Source: CAVRCA01 sp963719345 (GTDB taxonomy: Bacteria > Pseudomonadota > Alphaproteobacteria > Acetobacterales > Acetobacteraceae). Taken from it: 64,000 bases of DNA. This document shows, in pieces, positions 37,623-46,183 of this stretch. Position 1 is the first letter of the stretch. The number at the start of each line of letters is the position of its first letter. Under the pieces are notes generated by a model. It was not told where the DNA came from. It made no database searches and was given only the letters and a program-made list of their open reading frames with translations. Where the stretch lies: assembly GCA_963719345.1 (NCBI GenBank), contig CAVRCA010000001.1, positions 1,240,001 to 1,304,000 on the forward strand, given 5' to 3'. The translations under genes were made by a program, and so were the position numbers.

Positions 37623-38457
37623 ATGGCACGCACGGTCATTCTAAACGTCGACGACCTCGGGAGCACGCACGGCGCCAACCAGGCGTATCTCGAGCTTGCG
37701 CGCCGCGGCTTCGTCACCAGCGGCTCAGTCATGGCGCCCTGCCCCTGGTTCCGCGAGATCGCCGAAGCCGGCGCCGCCGATCCCGCGCTCAGCCTGGGCG
37801 TACACCTCACGCTGACCAGCGAGTGGCGGCATTATCGGTGGGCGCCGCTGTCGACGGCCAGCCGCGCGTCCGGGCTGCTCGACGACGACGGCTATTTCTG
37901 GCGCGACGTGGCCGGCCTCCGCCGTCGTCTCGTGGTCGAGGCCGCCGAGGCCGAGCTGCGCGCCCAGATCGAGCGCTGCCTCACCGCCGGCTTGCGACCG
38001 ACCCACATCGACGCGCACATGGGCGCCGCCATGCTTGCCGAGCTGCTACCCGCCCATGTCGGTCTGGCACGCGAGTACCGGGTTGTTGCCCGTGCTGCCG
38101 CGCTCGATCACCTGGCCGCCCGACATCGCCGCGTACCGAGACACCGTGGCGCGGCTCGACCAGGCCGGCCTGCCCGTCGTGGACCATTGTCGCGGTACGC
38201 TGCCCGTCGCACCGGACGCACTCGCCGCCGGCTGGCGCAAGATGCTCGGCGAGCTGCCGGACGGGATCACCCATTTTGCGCTGCACGCGACCGTGCCGGG
38301 CGAGTTTGAGGTAGTAGCACCCGACCACGCCATATGGCGCAGCGCGGAATACGGCTTGCTCGTCAGCGGCTCGGTCGCCACGGCGCTTGCCGAGAGCGGT
38401 GTCACCGCCGGCGACTATCGCGCGATGCAGCTCCGGTGGGCGGCCCTCAGCGCCTGA
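37623..38457 (+). pseudogene. ChbG/HpnK (YdjC) family carbohydrate deacetylase (one frameshift)
   Basis: Metal-dependent deacetylase of N-acetylated sugars or hopanoid-linked glucosamine. Metal ligands are in ILNVDDLGSTHGAN (Asp-Asp), LGVHLTLTSEW (His) and THIDAHMGA (His). The frame breaks once near 38085, after GLAREYRV, and resumes at VLPRSITWPPDIAAYRDTV to the end. Total about 277 codons fits. The gene is 80 bases from the divergent ThDP enzyme. A single-base error is likely. Confidence 0.8.
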
Positions 38458-38460
38458 GAC

Positions 38461-39707
38461 TCACGCTTTCCAGATCGCCGACGCGCTTGCCGTGGCGGCG
38501 GGCCAGACCTGCACCGGCTTGCCGTTCTGCCACTGGATCATGACCATCTGCGCCCCGATCCGGCGTCCCTTGTCGTCGAACTGTATCTTCCCGCCGGGGA
38601 AGTACTGCGCCGGACCGTCGGTCATGTTCATCGCGCGGATCGCATCCGCCACCTTGTGCCGCTCCGCGACGCCGGCCTGCTCCAGCGCCGCCTTGAGCAG
38701 CACGACGTGACCATAGGCGAACAGCGAATTGTGACCGAACCAGGGCTCCTTGGTGCGCTCGACGAAACGCTGCGAGAGCGCGTCGAGGTTCTTGCCCGGC
38801 CAGTTCGCCAGGCCCACCATCACACCTTGCAGCAGATCGGCGCCCGACACCTGCAGCAACTCGGGCGCCCCCCAATGGCCGCCGTTGCCGATTTGCGGCA
38901 GCCGAGTGGCGCCCAGATTGTCACTCGTTGAGCTTGTCGATCAGCAGCTTGTCGTCCGGCACGTTGGTCGACAGCAGCAACAGGAAATCCGGACGGCCGC
39001 TGCGCACCGCCTGGATCAGGCTCGTCGCGTCAGACAGCGGCGGCGTGTAGGTCTGGTTGACCACGGCGGTGAGTTTCTGGTCGCGGATGACATGGTCATC
39101 GAGCGCTTTGCGAAAGCTGACGGTAGAGGCGGTGTTGTCGCCGATGATGCCGATTTTGGTCGGCCGCTTGCCCGTGGTCTTCTCGGCCAACTCCATCACG
39201 ATGGGAACCGTGTCGTCGGCCTGCTGCACCGCGGTCGGCGAGGTCTGGAATATGTAGCGAAAGCCGCGGCCGGTGATCAGGTCGGAGTAGGACAAGGTGA
39301 GCCACGGCAGTTCGGCCCGTTCCGTCACTTCGGTCGCCGCGAGGGTAAACGTGCTCAGCCAGCAACCGAAGCCGCCCACCAGGTCGGGCTCCTGCGCCAC
39401 CATGCGCTGCGCCGCGTCTTTCGCCTTTTCCGCCGAATCGCCGGTGTCGTACTCGAACCAGCCGCAGCTTGGCTCCGCCAAGCGCCTTGATGCCGCCCGC
39501 GTTGTTCACGTCGTCGATCGCCAGCTCGGCGCCCATCCGCTCGAGCACGCCGTTGCGCGCCCACGGGCCGGACAGCGGCACCAGCATCGCGATCTTCACC
39601 TCGCTCGGAGGCGACTGCGCGCGCGACCGGCGCGACAGCGCGCCGGCACCCCCCGCCAGTCCGAGCGCGAGCGCGCCGCGCCGGCCGATGCGTGCAGTGT
39701 CGGTCAT
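38461..39707 (-). pseudogene. Branched-chain amino acid-type ABC substrate-binding protein (two frameshifts)
   Basis: Periplasmic binding protein, type I fold (Peripla_BP_6). It begins with a twin-arginine signal (RIGRRGALALGLAGGAGALS), then VKIAMLVPLSGPWARNG and AIDDVNNAGGIKALGG. A break near 39480 leads to VGGFGCWLSTFTLAATEVTE and YIFQTSPTAVQQADDTVP. Another near 38925 leads to HWGAPELLQVSGADLL and the C terminus MVMIQWQNGKPVQVWP. About 415 codons. Permease and ATPase genes are not in the window, so it may be an orphan or serve a distant transporter. It lies 68 bases beyond the UGSC gene on the same strand, with a strong hairpin between. Confidence 0.8.
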
Positions 39708-39736
39708 GACGAACTCGCCTCCTCCAAGATCACCGT

Positions 39737-39770
39737 CACCCAGCCCTCTCCCGCGAGAGAGGGCTGGGTG
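39737..39770. terminator. Strong hairpin between UGSC operon and binding-protein gene
   Basis: CACCCAGCCCTCTC (39737-39750) pairs perfectly with GAGAGGGCTGGGTG (39757-39770), a 14-base-pair stem with a 6-base loop. It should separate the UGSC transcript from the downstream binding-protein gene, or serve as an intergenic repeat. There is no long T-tract. Confidence 0.6.
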
Positions 39771-39775
39771 TCCGC

Positions 39776-40294
39776 TCAGCCGCCCTTGAGCAGCAACGCG
39801 ACAATCGCCTCGAAGTGCCCATCCGCCAACACGCGCAACTCGGCGTCCGTGCGATCCTGCACCGGATGCGGGATGAACACGTACGCCGGGTCGAAACCGA
39901 GCGACTTTGCTTGCACGGCCGCCGCGTCGATGAACTCCGTCGTAGCGACGCCGACCGCGGGGATGCCACGGGTCTCGAGATCAGCCATGTCGTGCGTACA
40001 GCACGACGTGCAGGAGCCTCAATCGGCAAGGCCTTCGATGACGAGGTTCACCTCCGTGCCGATCTGTTGGCGCAGCGGCAGCGGCGCCGGCCGTGTCATC
40101 GTCGGCTTGGCATAGCGTCGCACGGCGATACCGCGCTCACCCAGGCGCTCGGCCAGGCGATCGAGAAAAACGTCGCCGCGCGGCTTGGAAATATCGAGGA
40201 TGCCGACCGTCAAACCGTCCATGCGCTCCGGCCGGGCAAGCCGCGGTCGCATCGTCGAACTGCGCTCGGCGGTGGGATCGAGAAGCACTGTCAT
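39776..40294 (-). CDS. UGSC-family selenoprotein (in-frame UGA read as selenocysteine)
   Basis: 172 residues if the UGA at 40021-40019 is read as selenocysteine (residue 92). Upstream part: MTVLLDPTAERSS at the start, then GLTVGILDISKPRGDVFLDR and EVNLVIEGLAD. After the UGA comes GSCTSCCTHDMADLETRGIP, then TTEFIDAAAVQAKSLGFDP to LLLKGG-stop. The U-G-S-C motif with following Thr-Ser and His-Asp is the signature after which this family is named (family knowledge). The frame continues unbroken on both sides of the UGA, and a SECIS-like hairpin lies in the expected place. Without Sec reading the gene looks like two fragments of 91 and about 70 residues. The ATG overlaps the stop of the thioredoxin-fold gene (ATGA). 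The role is presumed redox; the substrate is unknown. No sel genes are in the window. Confidence 0.85.
39989..40007 (-). promoter_or_regulatory. SECIS-like hairpin downstream of the Sec UGA
   Basis: On the minus strand GTCGTGC (40007-40001) pairs with GCACGAC (39995-39989) around the loop TGTAC (40000-39996). The stem begins 11 bases after the UGA, so the loop starts 18 bases after it, inside the usual window for bacterial SECIS elements, and the loop contains a GU pair as SelB ligands often do. Binding is inferred. Confidence 0.6.
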
Positions 40295-41742
40295 CGCCTG
40301 ACCTCCTTGGTAACTGGCATGCTGCCGCGCTCGCCGCTTGCGGCCCAGCCGCCGATGATGCCGGAAAACATTCCGGCACCGCCGCCGGCGCGGACGATCA
40401 GCAGACCGCCCGGGCGTATCTTTGGCACCGATTGTCCGGCAAGCGACGCCGGACCGCCCTCGGCGATGCCGCGTGCCCCGCTCACGACGTCTTCGCCCGG
40501 GATCTGCGTCAGCGCCGCAAGTTCGTCGATGAGGCGTTGCCTGCTCCAGCCCGCCGCCCGGAATGTGCGCTCGTGCTCGGGACACACCACGAGCAACGCG
40601 TCGCAGCCGGGTGCGAGCTTGACGTTCTGCATCGCCTTGAGGCTCTCGGCAAAGCTGCGCGCCAGGCTGTCGGGCGTGCGCGATTTCTGGTCGACGATAC
40701 CCTGCAGGCCGTAGCCCGCAAAAACCGTCACCGCCGAGACGCCGGGTGCGATGCCGCGCTCGACCGACAGCGGCTCCCAGGAGGAACCCTCCTCGTCCTC
40801 GGCGAAGCAGTAGGTGTATTTGCCGGGATTGCCGAGCGTGGCGCGGTCCACTTCCTGCGGCCGGCCGCCGCCGACGTTGCGGATCACGAGTTGCAGCGCA
40901 CGGCCGATCGTCGCGTTGGCGCGGTTGCCCTGCCCGAGCGCGTTGCCGCGCGCGTTCATCCCGATCTGCCGGCGCACCGGCCCGTTCACCACGATCACGG
41001 GGCCGACATACATCGTCGTCGCGAGCACGCCATGCATGGCGAACGGCTCGTCCAGTACCGCTTCCACCGCCGCCAGCACAACCGGCAGGTACTCGGGCTT
41101 GCAGCCGGCCATGACGGCGTTGATCGCGATCTTTTCTACGGTCGCCGGCGCCAGGTCGGGCGGACAGGGGCCAACTTCTTCCCGCGGATCGCGCGCCGTG
41201 CCCGACAGCATCCGCAGCACCCGCTCCTCGGTGGGCGGCACCAGCGGCAGGCCATCCGACCAGCCGCGGTCGAACATCGCCTCGATCTCGTCCTCGCCGT
41301 CGCCGATCGCGACGCGGCGCGCGAGGATGCCGGTCTCGCCGTGCCGGATTCTCAGCCGCTCGATGACGCCGGGTTCGACGTTCTTGGCGCCACAGCCAGG
41401 CCGCGATGCCGGCAGAGTGTCGCCCAGCCCGGCGAGGCCGGTGACGCGCTGCCACTCGGCGCGGTCCCAGCCATACGTACGTTCAACTTCGCGGCCGCCC
41501 TCCAGCCGGATCAGGGTCGGCACGATCTCGATTCTGAGCCGGTGCGAGAGGTCGAGCGCGCTGTCGTCGATCCGCTCCGCCGCCTCAACTGGAAACGAGG
41601 GATCGTCTTGCGAAAAGACCTTGAGGCCGGCCCGGCGGGACAGTTCGCCCAGCACCGGCGCGGTCAGCACGCAAGTCGGGCACTCGCGCTTGACCACCGC
41701 GATCAGCCCATCCTCGGGCAAGGCAAAGCCGCTGTCGGGCAT
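40291..41742 (-). CDS. Thioredoxin-fold protein, partner of the UGSC selenoprotein
   Basis: 483 residues. Residues 1-90 form a thioredoxin-like domain with the redox pair C21-P-T-C24 (VVKRECPTCVLTAPVLGEL) and the cis-Pro loop EIVPTLIRL (Pro75). The rest is a large conserved domain of unknown function, with FDRGWSDGLPLVPPTEERV, ATVEKIAINAVMAGCKPEYL, YVGPVIVVNGPVRRQIGMNA, LGNPGKYTYCFAEDEEGS and a Gly-rich end. I know of similar sequences near UGSC genes but not their function. The ATG at 41742 is chosen over an upstream in-frame start at the family N terminus. Its TGA overlaps the UGSC start (ATGA), implying a stoichiometric complex, perhaps a thiol/selenol relay. Confidence 0.8.
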   Translation of the reverse strand: MPDSGFALPEDGLIAVVKRECPTCVLTAPVLGELSRRAGLKVFSQDDPSFPVEAAERIDDSALDLSHRLRIEIVPTLIRLEGGREVERTYGWDRAEWQRVTGLAGLGDTLPASRPGCGAKNVEPGVIERLRIRHGETGILARRVAIGDGEDEIEAMFDRGWSDGLPLVPPTEERVLRMLSGTARDPREEVGPCPPDLAPATVEKIAINAVMAGCKPEYLPVVLAAVEAVLDEPFAMHGVLATTMYVGPVIVVNGPVRRQIGMNARGNALGQGNRANATIGRALQLVIRNVGGGRPQEVDRATLGNPGKYTYCFAEDEEGSSWEPLSVERGIAPGVSAVTVFAGYGLQGIVDQKSRTPDSLARSFAESLKAMQNVKLAPGCDALLVVCPEHERTFRAAGWSRQRLIDELAALTQIPGEDVVSGARGIAEGGPASLAGQSVPKIRPGGLLIVRAGGGAGMFSGIIGGWAASGERGSMPVTKEVRR

Positions 41743-41850
41743 CCTGGACCTTTTCTTCCACCGGACGCTAACACCGTCCGGCTGGACGGGCAAAGCGGGG
41801 GACCGGAAAGACGATGGCCGATTGACCGCCGTACTCCGCTGACCTCGAAT

Positions 41851-41895
41851 AACGTAGCCGCACGTAACGTAGCCGCACGTAAACGTAGCCGCACG
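41851..41895. repeat. Three tandem 15-base repeats upstream of carboxylesterase
   Basis: AACGTAGCCGCACGT occurs at 41851-41865 and 41866-41880 perfectly, and a third copy (one extra A, lacking the final T) at 41881-41895. The array ends at the ribosome-binding site (GGGAGG) of the esterase start at 41907. It lies in the divergent region between that gene and the UGSC operon. It may be regulator half-sites or slippage. Confidence 0.85.
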
Positions 41896-41906
41896 GGAGG
41901 AAGCAG

Positions 41907-43461
41907 ATGGACACCGAGGTCGAGACCACCGCAGGCCGGGTCCGGGGTGCCCTGATCGATGGTGTCGCGGCGTTCAAGAGCATCCCCTACGGCGCGCCCA
42001 CGTCGGGCGAGAACCGCTTCATGCCGCCGCGCCGCCCTGCGCCCTGGGCTGGCGTTCGCGATGCCGCCGCCTACACGGCACAGGCGCCGCAATCGATGAC
42101 CGGCTTCGGCCGCCGCCCCGAGATGGCGGAGTTCGCCAGCCCGCCCGATACCTCGCCGGAAAGCGAGGACTGCCTGATCCTCAACGTCTGGACGCCAAGC
42201 GCCGATCCGTCCGCGAGACGGCCGGTGATGGTGTGGTTCCACGGCGGCGCCTTCGCCTTCGGCTCGTCCAACGGCGCGCGGCTGGAGGGCGTCAACCTGT
42301 GCAAGCGGGGCGACGTGGTGCTCGTCACGGTCAACCAGCGCCTCAACATCTTTGGCCACCTCGATCTATCCGAGATCGGCGGCCCGGAGTTCGTCGCCTC
42401 CGGCAACGCGGGTGCCCTCGACATGGTGGCCGCGCTCGAATGGGTGCGCGACAACATGGAAAAATTCGGCGGCGATCCCGGCGCGGTCACCATCTTCGGC
42501 GAGTCCGGCGGCGGGGCGAAGGTGAGCACCCTGATGGCGATGCCCGCCGCACGCGGCCTGTTCCGGCGCGCCATCGTCCAGAGCGGCGCCGCGATCCGCC
42601 TGCGCGAACGCAGCCGGGCGACCCGGCTGACGGAACTTGTGCTGCGTGAACTCGGCCTCGACAGCACCCGGTTCGGCGACCTGCAACGCCTGCCGATGCA
42701 CCGCCTGCTCGACGCGATCGAACCCGCAACGCGGGCGCTCGGTCCCTCCCGCTGGCCGCTGCTGGACCGCTATCCGTTCGGTCCGGTGGTGGACGGCACG
42801 ACCGTGCCGCATCACCCCTGCGACCCCGATTTCCCCGACCTCTCCGACGATATTCCCCTCGTGATCGGCGACACCAAGGACGAGGCGTCGCTGTTCCTCG
42901 CTCAGGACGATCGGGTGTGGAACGGCACGCTCGGCGAGCAGGAGATGCGCGACGCGGTGAGAGCCGTCGCCGGCGACGACACCGAGCGCGTGGTCGAAGC
43001 CTATCGAGGCCTGTATCCCGACCGCTCGCCCGTCCGAACGCCTGATCGCGGCGCTCACCGGGTCGAACTTCCACATCCGCTCGCTGCTGATGGCCGACCG
43101 CAAAGCGGTCAAGCGCCGGGCACCCGTCTACATGTATCGCTTCGACTGGGAGACGCCGGCCTTCGGCGGACGGCTCCGATCGCCGCACGCGCTCGACGTG
43201 CCGTTCACCTTCGACACCATCCACCTGGTTTCGTCGACCGACCGCAGCGAGGCGGCGTACAGGCTCGCAGCCACGATGTCCGCGACCTGGGCCGCGTTCG
43301 CTCGCGCTGGCGACCCGAACAACGCGGCAATCCCGCAATGGCCCGCCTACACGCCGGAAAACCACGCCGCCCTGATCCTGGACACTGCTTGCCGCATCGA
43401 ACCCGATCCAGGCACGCCGACCCGCGCGTTGTGGCAAGAGATCGCCCAGCACCCGAAATGA
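41907..43461 (+). pseudogene. Type-B carboxylesterase (one frameshift)
   Basis: Alpha/beta-hydrolase of the carboxylesterase/para-nitrobenzyl esterase family. The N terminus TTAGRVRGALIDGVAAFKSI and AAFKSIPYGAP are typical. Also seen are SEDCLILNVWTPS, WFHGGAFAFGS (oxyanion hole), the nucleophile elbow FGESGGGAKV, an acidic residue in GDTKDEASLFL and the catalytic His in SPHALDVPFTF. A break near 43035 separates the last 140 residues. About 518 codons is normal. It cleaves carboxylic esters; no signal peptide is visible. Divergent from the thioredoxin/UGSC operon. Confidence 0.85.
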
Positions 43462-43600
43462 TGGTTGCCGCCTGGAACTGCGGGCAGGCTCGCGCTTTGG
43501 CTCTGGACGGCATCACCCGCGAAAATGGTCGAGCGCAGACGGACGGATCGCCTCCGTTCGCCGGGTCGACGCCGATCCGTAAACCCCGGAGGAGGATTTC

Positions 43601-44098
43601 ATGCCAGCACCCGAAAGTCTGAAGGACGTCTACATCGATGAGATGCGCGATCTCTGGTCCGCCAACGACCAGATGCAGCGGATCATGACGAGCCTCGCGG
43701 AAAAGGCCTCTGACGCCAAGCTGAAGGAGATGTTCCAGAAGTCGGTGGCCGGCATCGGCCAGCACACCCAGACCGTGAAGTCGCTCGTCGAGGCGCGCGG
43801 CGGCAATGTCGGCAGCGAGCAGTGCAAGGGGATGGAGGGCATCGTTGCCGAGGCGCAGAAGCACGCCTTGGAATCGTCTGCCAGTGGTCAGCTTCGAGAC
43901 CTCATCATGATCGCCCAGTATCAGCGGATGTCGCACTATGGATTGGCCGGGTTCGGCACGGCGGCTGCCTACGCGACGGCGCTGGGGTTCAGCGACGACG
44001 CCGCGAAGCTGAAGCAGATCGTCAGCGACATCTACAAGGCGGACGAATACACCAGCAAGCTGGCGCAACAGGCGGAGCAGGCTGCCGCCGCGAAATAA
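43601..44098 (+). CDS. DUF892 (YciE/YciF-like) ferritin-like protein
   Basis: 165 residues, almost entirely helical. The start follows a very strong GGAGGAGG. Family residues include LKDVYIDEMRDLWSANDQM at the N terminus, GMEGIVAEAQK and IAQYQRMSHYGLAGFGTA with the Glu/His-type ligands of the four-helix bundle. In YciF the fold is ferritin-like with a di-metal site; stress induction is common in the family. The position beside the heat-shock locus fits a stress role. It precedes hrcA, but hrcA has its own promoter. Confidence 0.9.
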   Translation: MPAPESLKDVYIDEMRDLWSANDQMQRIMTSLAEKASDAKLKEMFQKSVAGIGQHTQTVKSLVEARGGNVGSEQCKGMEGIVAEAQKHALESSASGQLRDLIMIAQYQRMSHYGLAGFGTAAAYATALGFSDDAAKLKQIVSDIYKADEYTSKLAQQAEQAAAAK

Positions 44099-44127
44099 TT
44101 GACGGGGATCGTAGCCGTTCCTAGGTT
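44099..44127 (+). promoter_or_regulatory. Candidate promoter of hrcA
   Basis: TTGACG (44099-44104) and TAGGTT (44122-44127) have a 17-base spacer. The -35 box overlaps the DUF892 stop codon region. A GGTTCG-GCCG-CGAACC inverted repeat (44124-44139) covers the expected start. Confidence 0.45.
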
Positions 44128-44142
44128 CGGCCGCGAACCCCG

Positions 44143-45234
44143 GTGGATGTGCATTTGAACACGTCGAACGCACCGCGCGGGGCGGGGCGCGGGACCGGGT
44201 TGCCGCCGGGTCTCGACGCTCGCTCCGCCGCCGTGCTGCGCGAGATCGTCGAACAATACGTCGAGACCGGCGAGCCGGTCGGCAGCCGGACGCTGTCGCG
44301 CCGGCTGCCTCTCGGGCTGTCTCCGGCGACCATCCGCAACGTCATGGCCGACCTCACCGATGCCGGGCTGCTGTTCTCGCCGCATACCTCGGCCGGGCGG
44401 TTGCCGACCGATCAAGGGTTGCGGCTGTTCGTCGACGGGCTGCTGCAATTCGGCGAGCTCGGCGAGGAGGAACGCGAGACGATATCGGCCGCCCTTGCTG
44501 CCAGCGGCCGCAGCCTCGAGGCCACGCTGGCCGAGGCCAGCACGATGTTGTCCGGCCTCTCCTCGGGGGCCGGGCTGGTCCTCGCCCCCAAGGCCGAGGG
44601 CGCGGTGCGGCACATCGAGTTCGTGCAGCTCGGTCCTGGCCGGGCTCTGGTCATCCTGGTCAACGCCGACGGTCATGTCGAAAACCGGGTGATCGAGACG
44701 CCGCCCGGCCTGCCGCCCTCCGCCCTGCAACAGGCGAGCAATTTTCTCAACGCCCGCCTGGCCGACCGGCCGTTGACCGAGTTGCGTCGCAATGTCGCCG
44801 AGGAAATGGCGGTCGATCGCAGCCAGCTCGACGCCCTGTCAGCGCAGGTGGTCGAGGCCGGATTGGGCATCTGGACCGGCGACGGGCGGGCCGGCAGCCT
44901 GATCGTGCGCGGCCAGGCGAAGCTGCTGTCCGACGTCACCCAGGTTGAGCGCCTGGCGGCGATCCAGGCGCTGTTCGAGCGGCTGGAGGCGCACGAGACG
45001 ATGCTGCGCCTGCTCGACCTTGCCGAACAGTCCGAGGGCGTGCGCATCTATATCGGTGCCGAAAGCGGGCTGTTCGCCACCACCGGCGTCTCCATGGTGG
45101 TCGCTCCGGCCCGCGGCGAGGGCGGCCGCATCGTCGGCGCGATCGGCGTCATCGGACCGTCCCGGATCAATTACGGCCGCATCATCCCGGTGGTGGACTA
45201 CACTGCCCGGGTGATCGGCCGGTTGCTGGGCTGA
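44143..45234 (+). CDS. hrcA: Heat-inducible transcription repressor HrcA
   Basis: 363 residues. An N-terminal winged helix (RSAAVLREIVEQYVETGEPV, then RRLPLGLSPATIRNVMADL) is followed by the HrcA core with GAF-like fold (PHTSAGRLPTDQGLRLFVDG; later GVRIYIGAESG and GRIIPVVDYTARVIGRLL). HrcA binds CIRCE operators and is folded by GroEL. GTG at 44143 is used; GTG at 44149 is an alternative. No CIRCE repeat is seen upstream of the chaperone genes here. Its targets, normally groESL, must lie elsewhere. Confidence 0.97.
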   Translation: MDVHLNTSNAPRGAGRGTGLPPGLDARSAAVLREIVEQYVETGEPVGSRTLSRRLPLGLSPATIRNVMADLTDAGLLFSPHTSAGRLPTDQGLRLFVDGLLQFGELGEEERETISAALAASGRSLEATLAEASTMLSGLSSGAGLVLAPKAEGAVRHIEFVQLGPGRALVILVNADGHVENRVIETPPGLPPSALQQASNFLNARLADRPLTELRRNVAEEMAVDRSQLDALSAQVVEAGLGIWTGDGRAGSLIVRGQAKLLSDVTQVERLAAIQALFERLEAHETMLRLLDLAEQSEGVRIYIGAESGLFATTGVSMVVAPARGEGGRIVGAIGVIGPSRINYGRIIPVVDYTARVIGRLLG

Positions 45235-45265
45235 ACCAACCCTGGCCGACCCTAGGAGAACCGCG

Positions 45266-45892
45266 GTGCTCACCGTCCACCACCTGAACAATTCCCGGTC
45301 TCAACGCATACTGTGGCTGCTCGAGGAGCTGGACGTGCCCTACGAGATCAAGCACTACCAGCGCGACAAGGAGACCAATCTCGCCCCACCCGAGCTGAAG
45401 GCGGTGCATCCGCTCGGCAAGTCTCCGGTGATCACCGATGACGGGCGGGTCATCGCCGAGTCCGGCGCGATCGTCGATTACATCATCCGGCGCCATGGCG
45501 GTGGGCGGCTGCAGCCCGACCCGGCAAGCCCCGCCTATGACGACTACCAGGTGTGGCTGCATTTCGCCGAGGGCTCGGCCATGCTGCCGTTGATGCTCAA
45601 CCTCTACGTCTCCCGCCTGGGCGAGGCGGGCGCGCCGCTGCGGCCGCGCATCGAGGGCGAGATCGCCAATATTCTGGGCTTCATCGACGCGGCCCTGAGC
45701 GGCCGCCAGTTCCTGCTCGGCGATGAACTGACCGGCGCCGATGTCGAGATGAGCTTCGTCGGGGAACTCGCCGGTATCCAGGGCAAGCGGGCCGCCTACC
45801 CCAATGTGGACGCCTGGGTCAGGCGGCTGCAGGGGCGGCCGGCCTATCGGAAGGCGATCGAGCAGGGTGGTCCCTACCGGATGGCGCAGTAG
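45266..45892 (+). CDS. Glutathione S-transferase
   Basis: 208 residues. The N-terminal thioredoxin-like domain (LNNSRSQRILWLLEELDVPY; KSPVITDDGRVIAESGAIVDY, with the cis-Pro and the glutathione gamma-Glu contact) is followed by an all-helical domain (about 90-205). The Ser of NNSRSQ is the probable active residue, as in bacterial GSTs. It conjugates or reduces electrophiles and peroxides with glutathione in the cytosol. The GTG start follows TAGGAGAA. It lies 31 bases after hrcA and so interrupts hrcA and grpE; stress co-expression is plausible. Confidence 0.92.
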   Translation: MLTVHHLNNSRSQRILWLLEELDVPYEIKHYQRDKETNLAPPELKAVHPLGKSPVITDDGRVIAESGAIVDYIIRRHGGGRLQPDPASPAYDDYQVWLHFAEGSAMLPLMLNLYVSRLGEAGAPLRPRIEGEIANILGFIDAALSGRQFLLGDELTGADVEMSFVGELAGIQGKRAAYPNVDAWVRRLQGRPAYRKAIEQGGPYRMAQ

Positions 45893-45896
45893 CCAG

Positions 45897-46079
45897 CTAT
45901 CCGCGACCGCCCCGCACCCGCTCGAAGCCCCAGAGCAGGGCCGCCATTCCGAGGCCGCCGAGGACGAACCCGGCGCCCCCGCCCCACCAGATGGCGGCCT
46001 GGGCGCCGCCCAGCCAGGCGCCGAGTAAACCGCCTGCAATCATCAGGCCGATGGGCAACAAGCAGCCGATCGCAAGCAT
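45897..46079 (-). CDS. Small glycine-rich membrane protein
   Basis: 60 residues, two predicted membrane helices (MLAIGCLLPIGLMIAGGLLG and AIWWGGGAGFVLGGLGMAAL) with a basic C terminus (FERVRGGRG). The ATG at 46079 is used because GGAGG lies eight bases upstream; the frame also opens at 46139. Members of this kind are unannotated inner-membrane miniproteins. It converges with the GST gene (four bases apart) and is divergent from grpE. Confidence 0.7.
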   Translation of the reverse strand: MLAIGCLLPIGLMIAGGLLGAWLGGAQAAIWWGGGAGFVLGGLGMAALLWGFERVRGGRG

Positions 46080-46144
46080 GACAAACCTCCGGGCTGCCCC
46101 AACCTTTACCGGGCGAGCACGGTTGCAGCCATGAGGCATTGCCG

Positions 46145-46173
46145 CTTGTTCCGAGGGCCGCCCCGCTCTAATT
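46145..46173 (+). promoter_or_regulatory. Candidate RpoH (heat-shock) promoter of grpE
   Basis: CTTGTTC (46145-46151) and CTCTAATT (46166-46173) are 14 bases apart and resemble alphaproteobacterial sigma-32 elements (CTTG, then CyTATnT). The start would fall only about five bases before the grpE ATG, giving an almost leaderless mRNA, which lowers confidence. Confidence 0.3.
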
Positions 46174-46183
46174 GATCGGCGCC

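Noticed and set aside
39776..39988. A separate 70-residue gene starting at an internal ATG downstream of the UGA
   Set aside because: Its frame joins the upstream 91 codons perfectly through one UGA followed by Gly-Ser-Cys, and the UGSC family needs both halves. The internal ATG has no clear ribosome-binding site.
41851..41895. CRISPR array
   Set aside because: The repeats are 15 bases and directly adjacent without spacers, and no cas genes are present.
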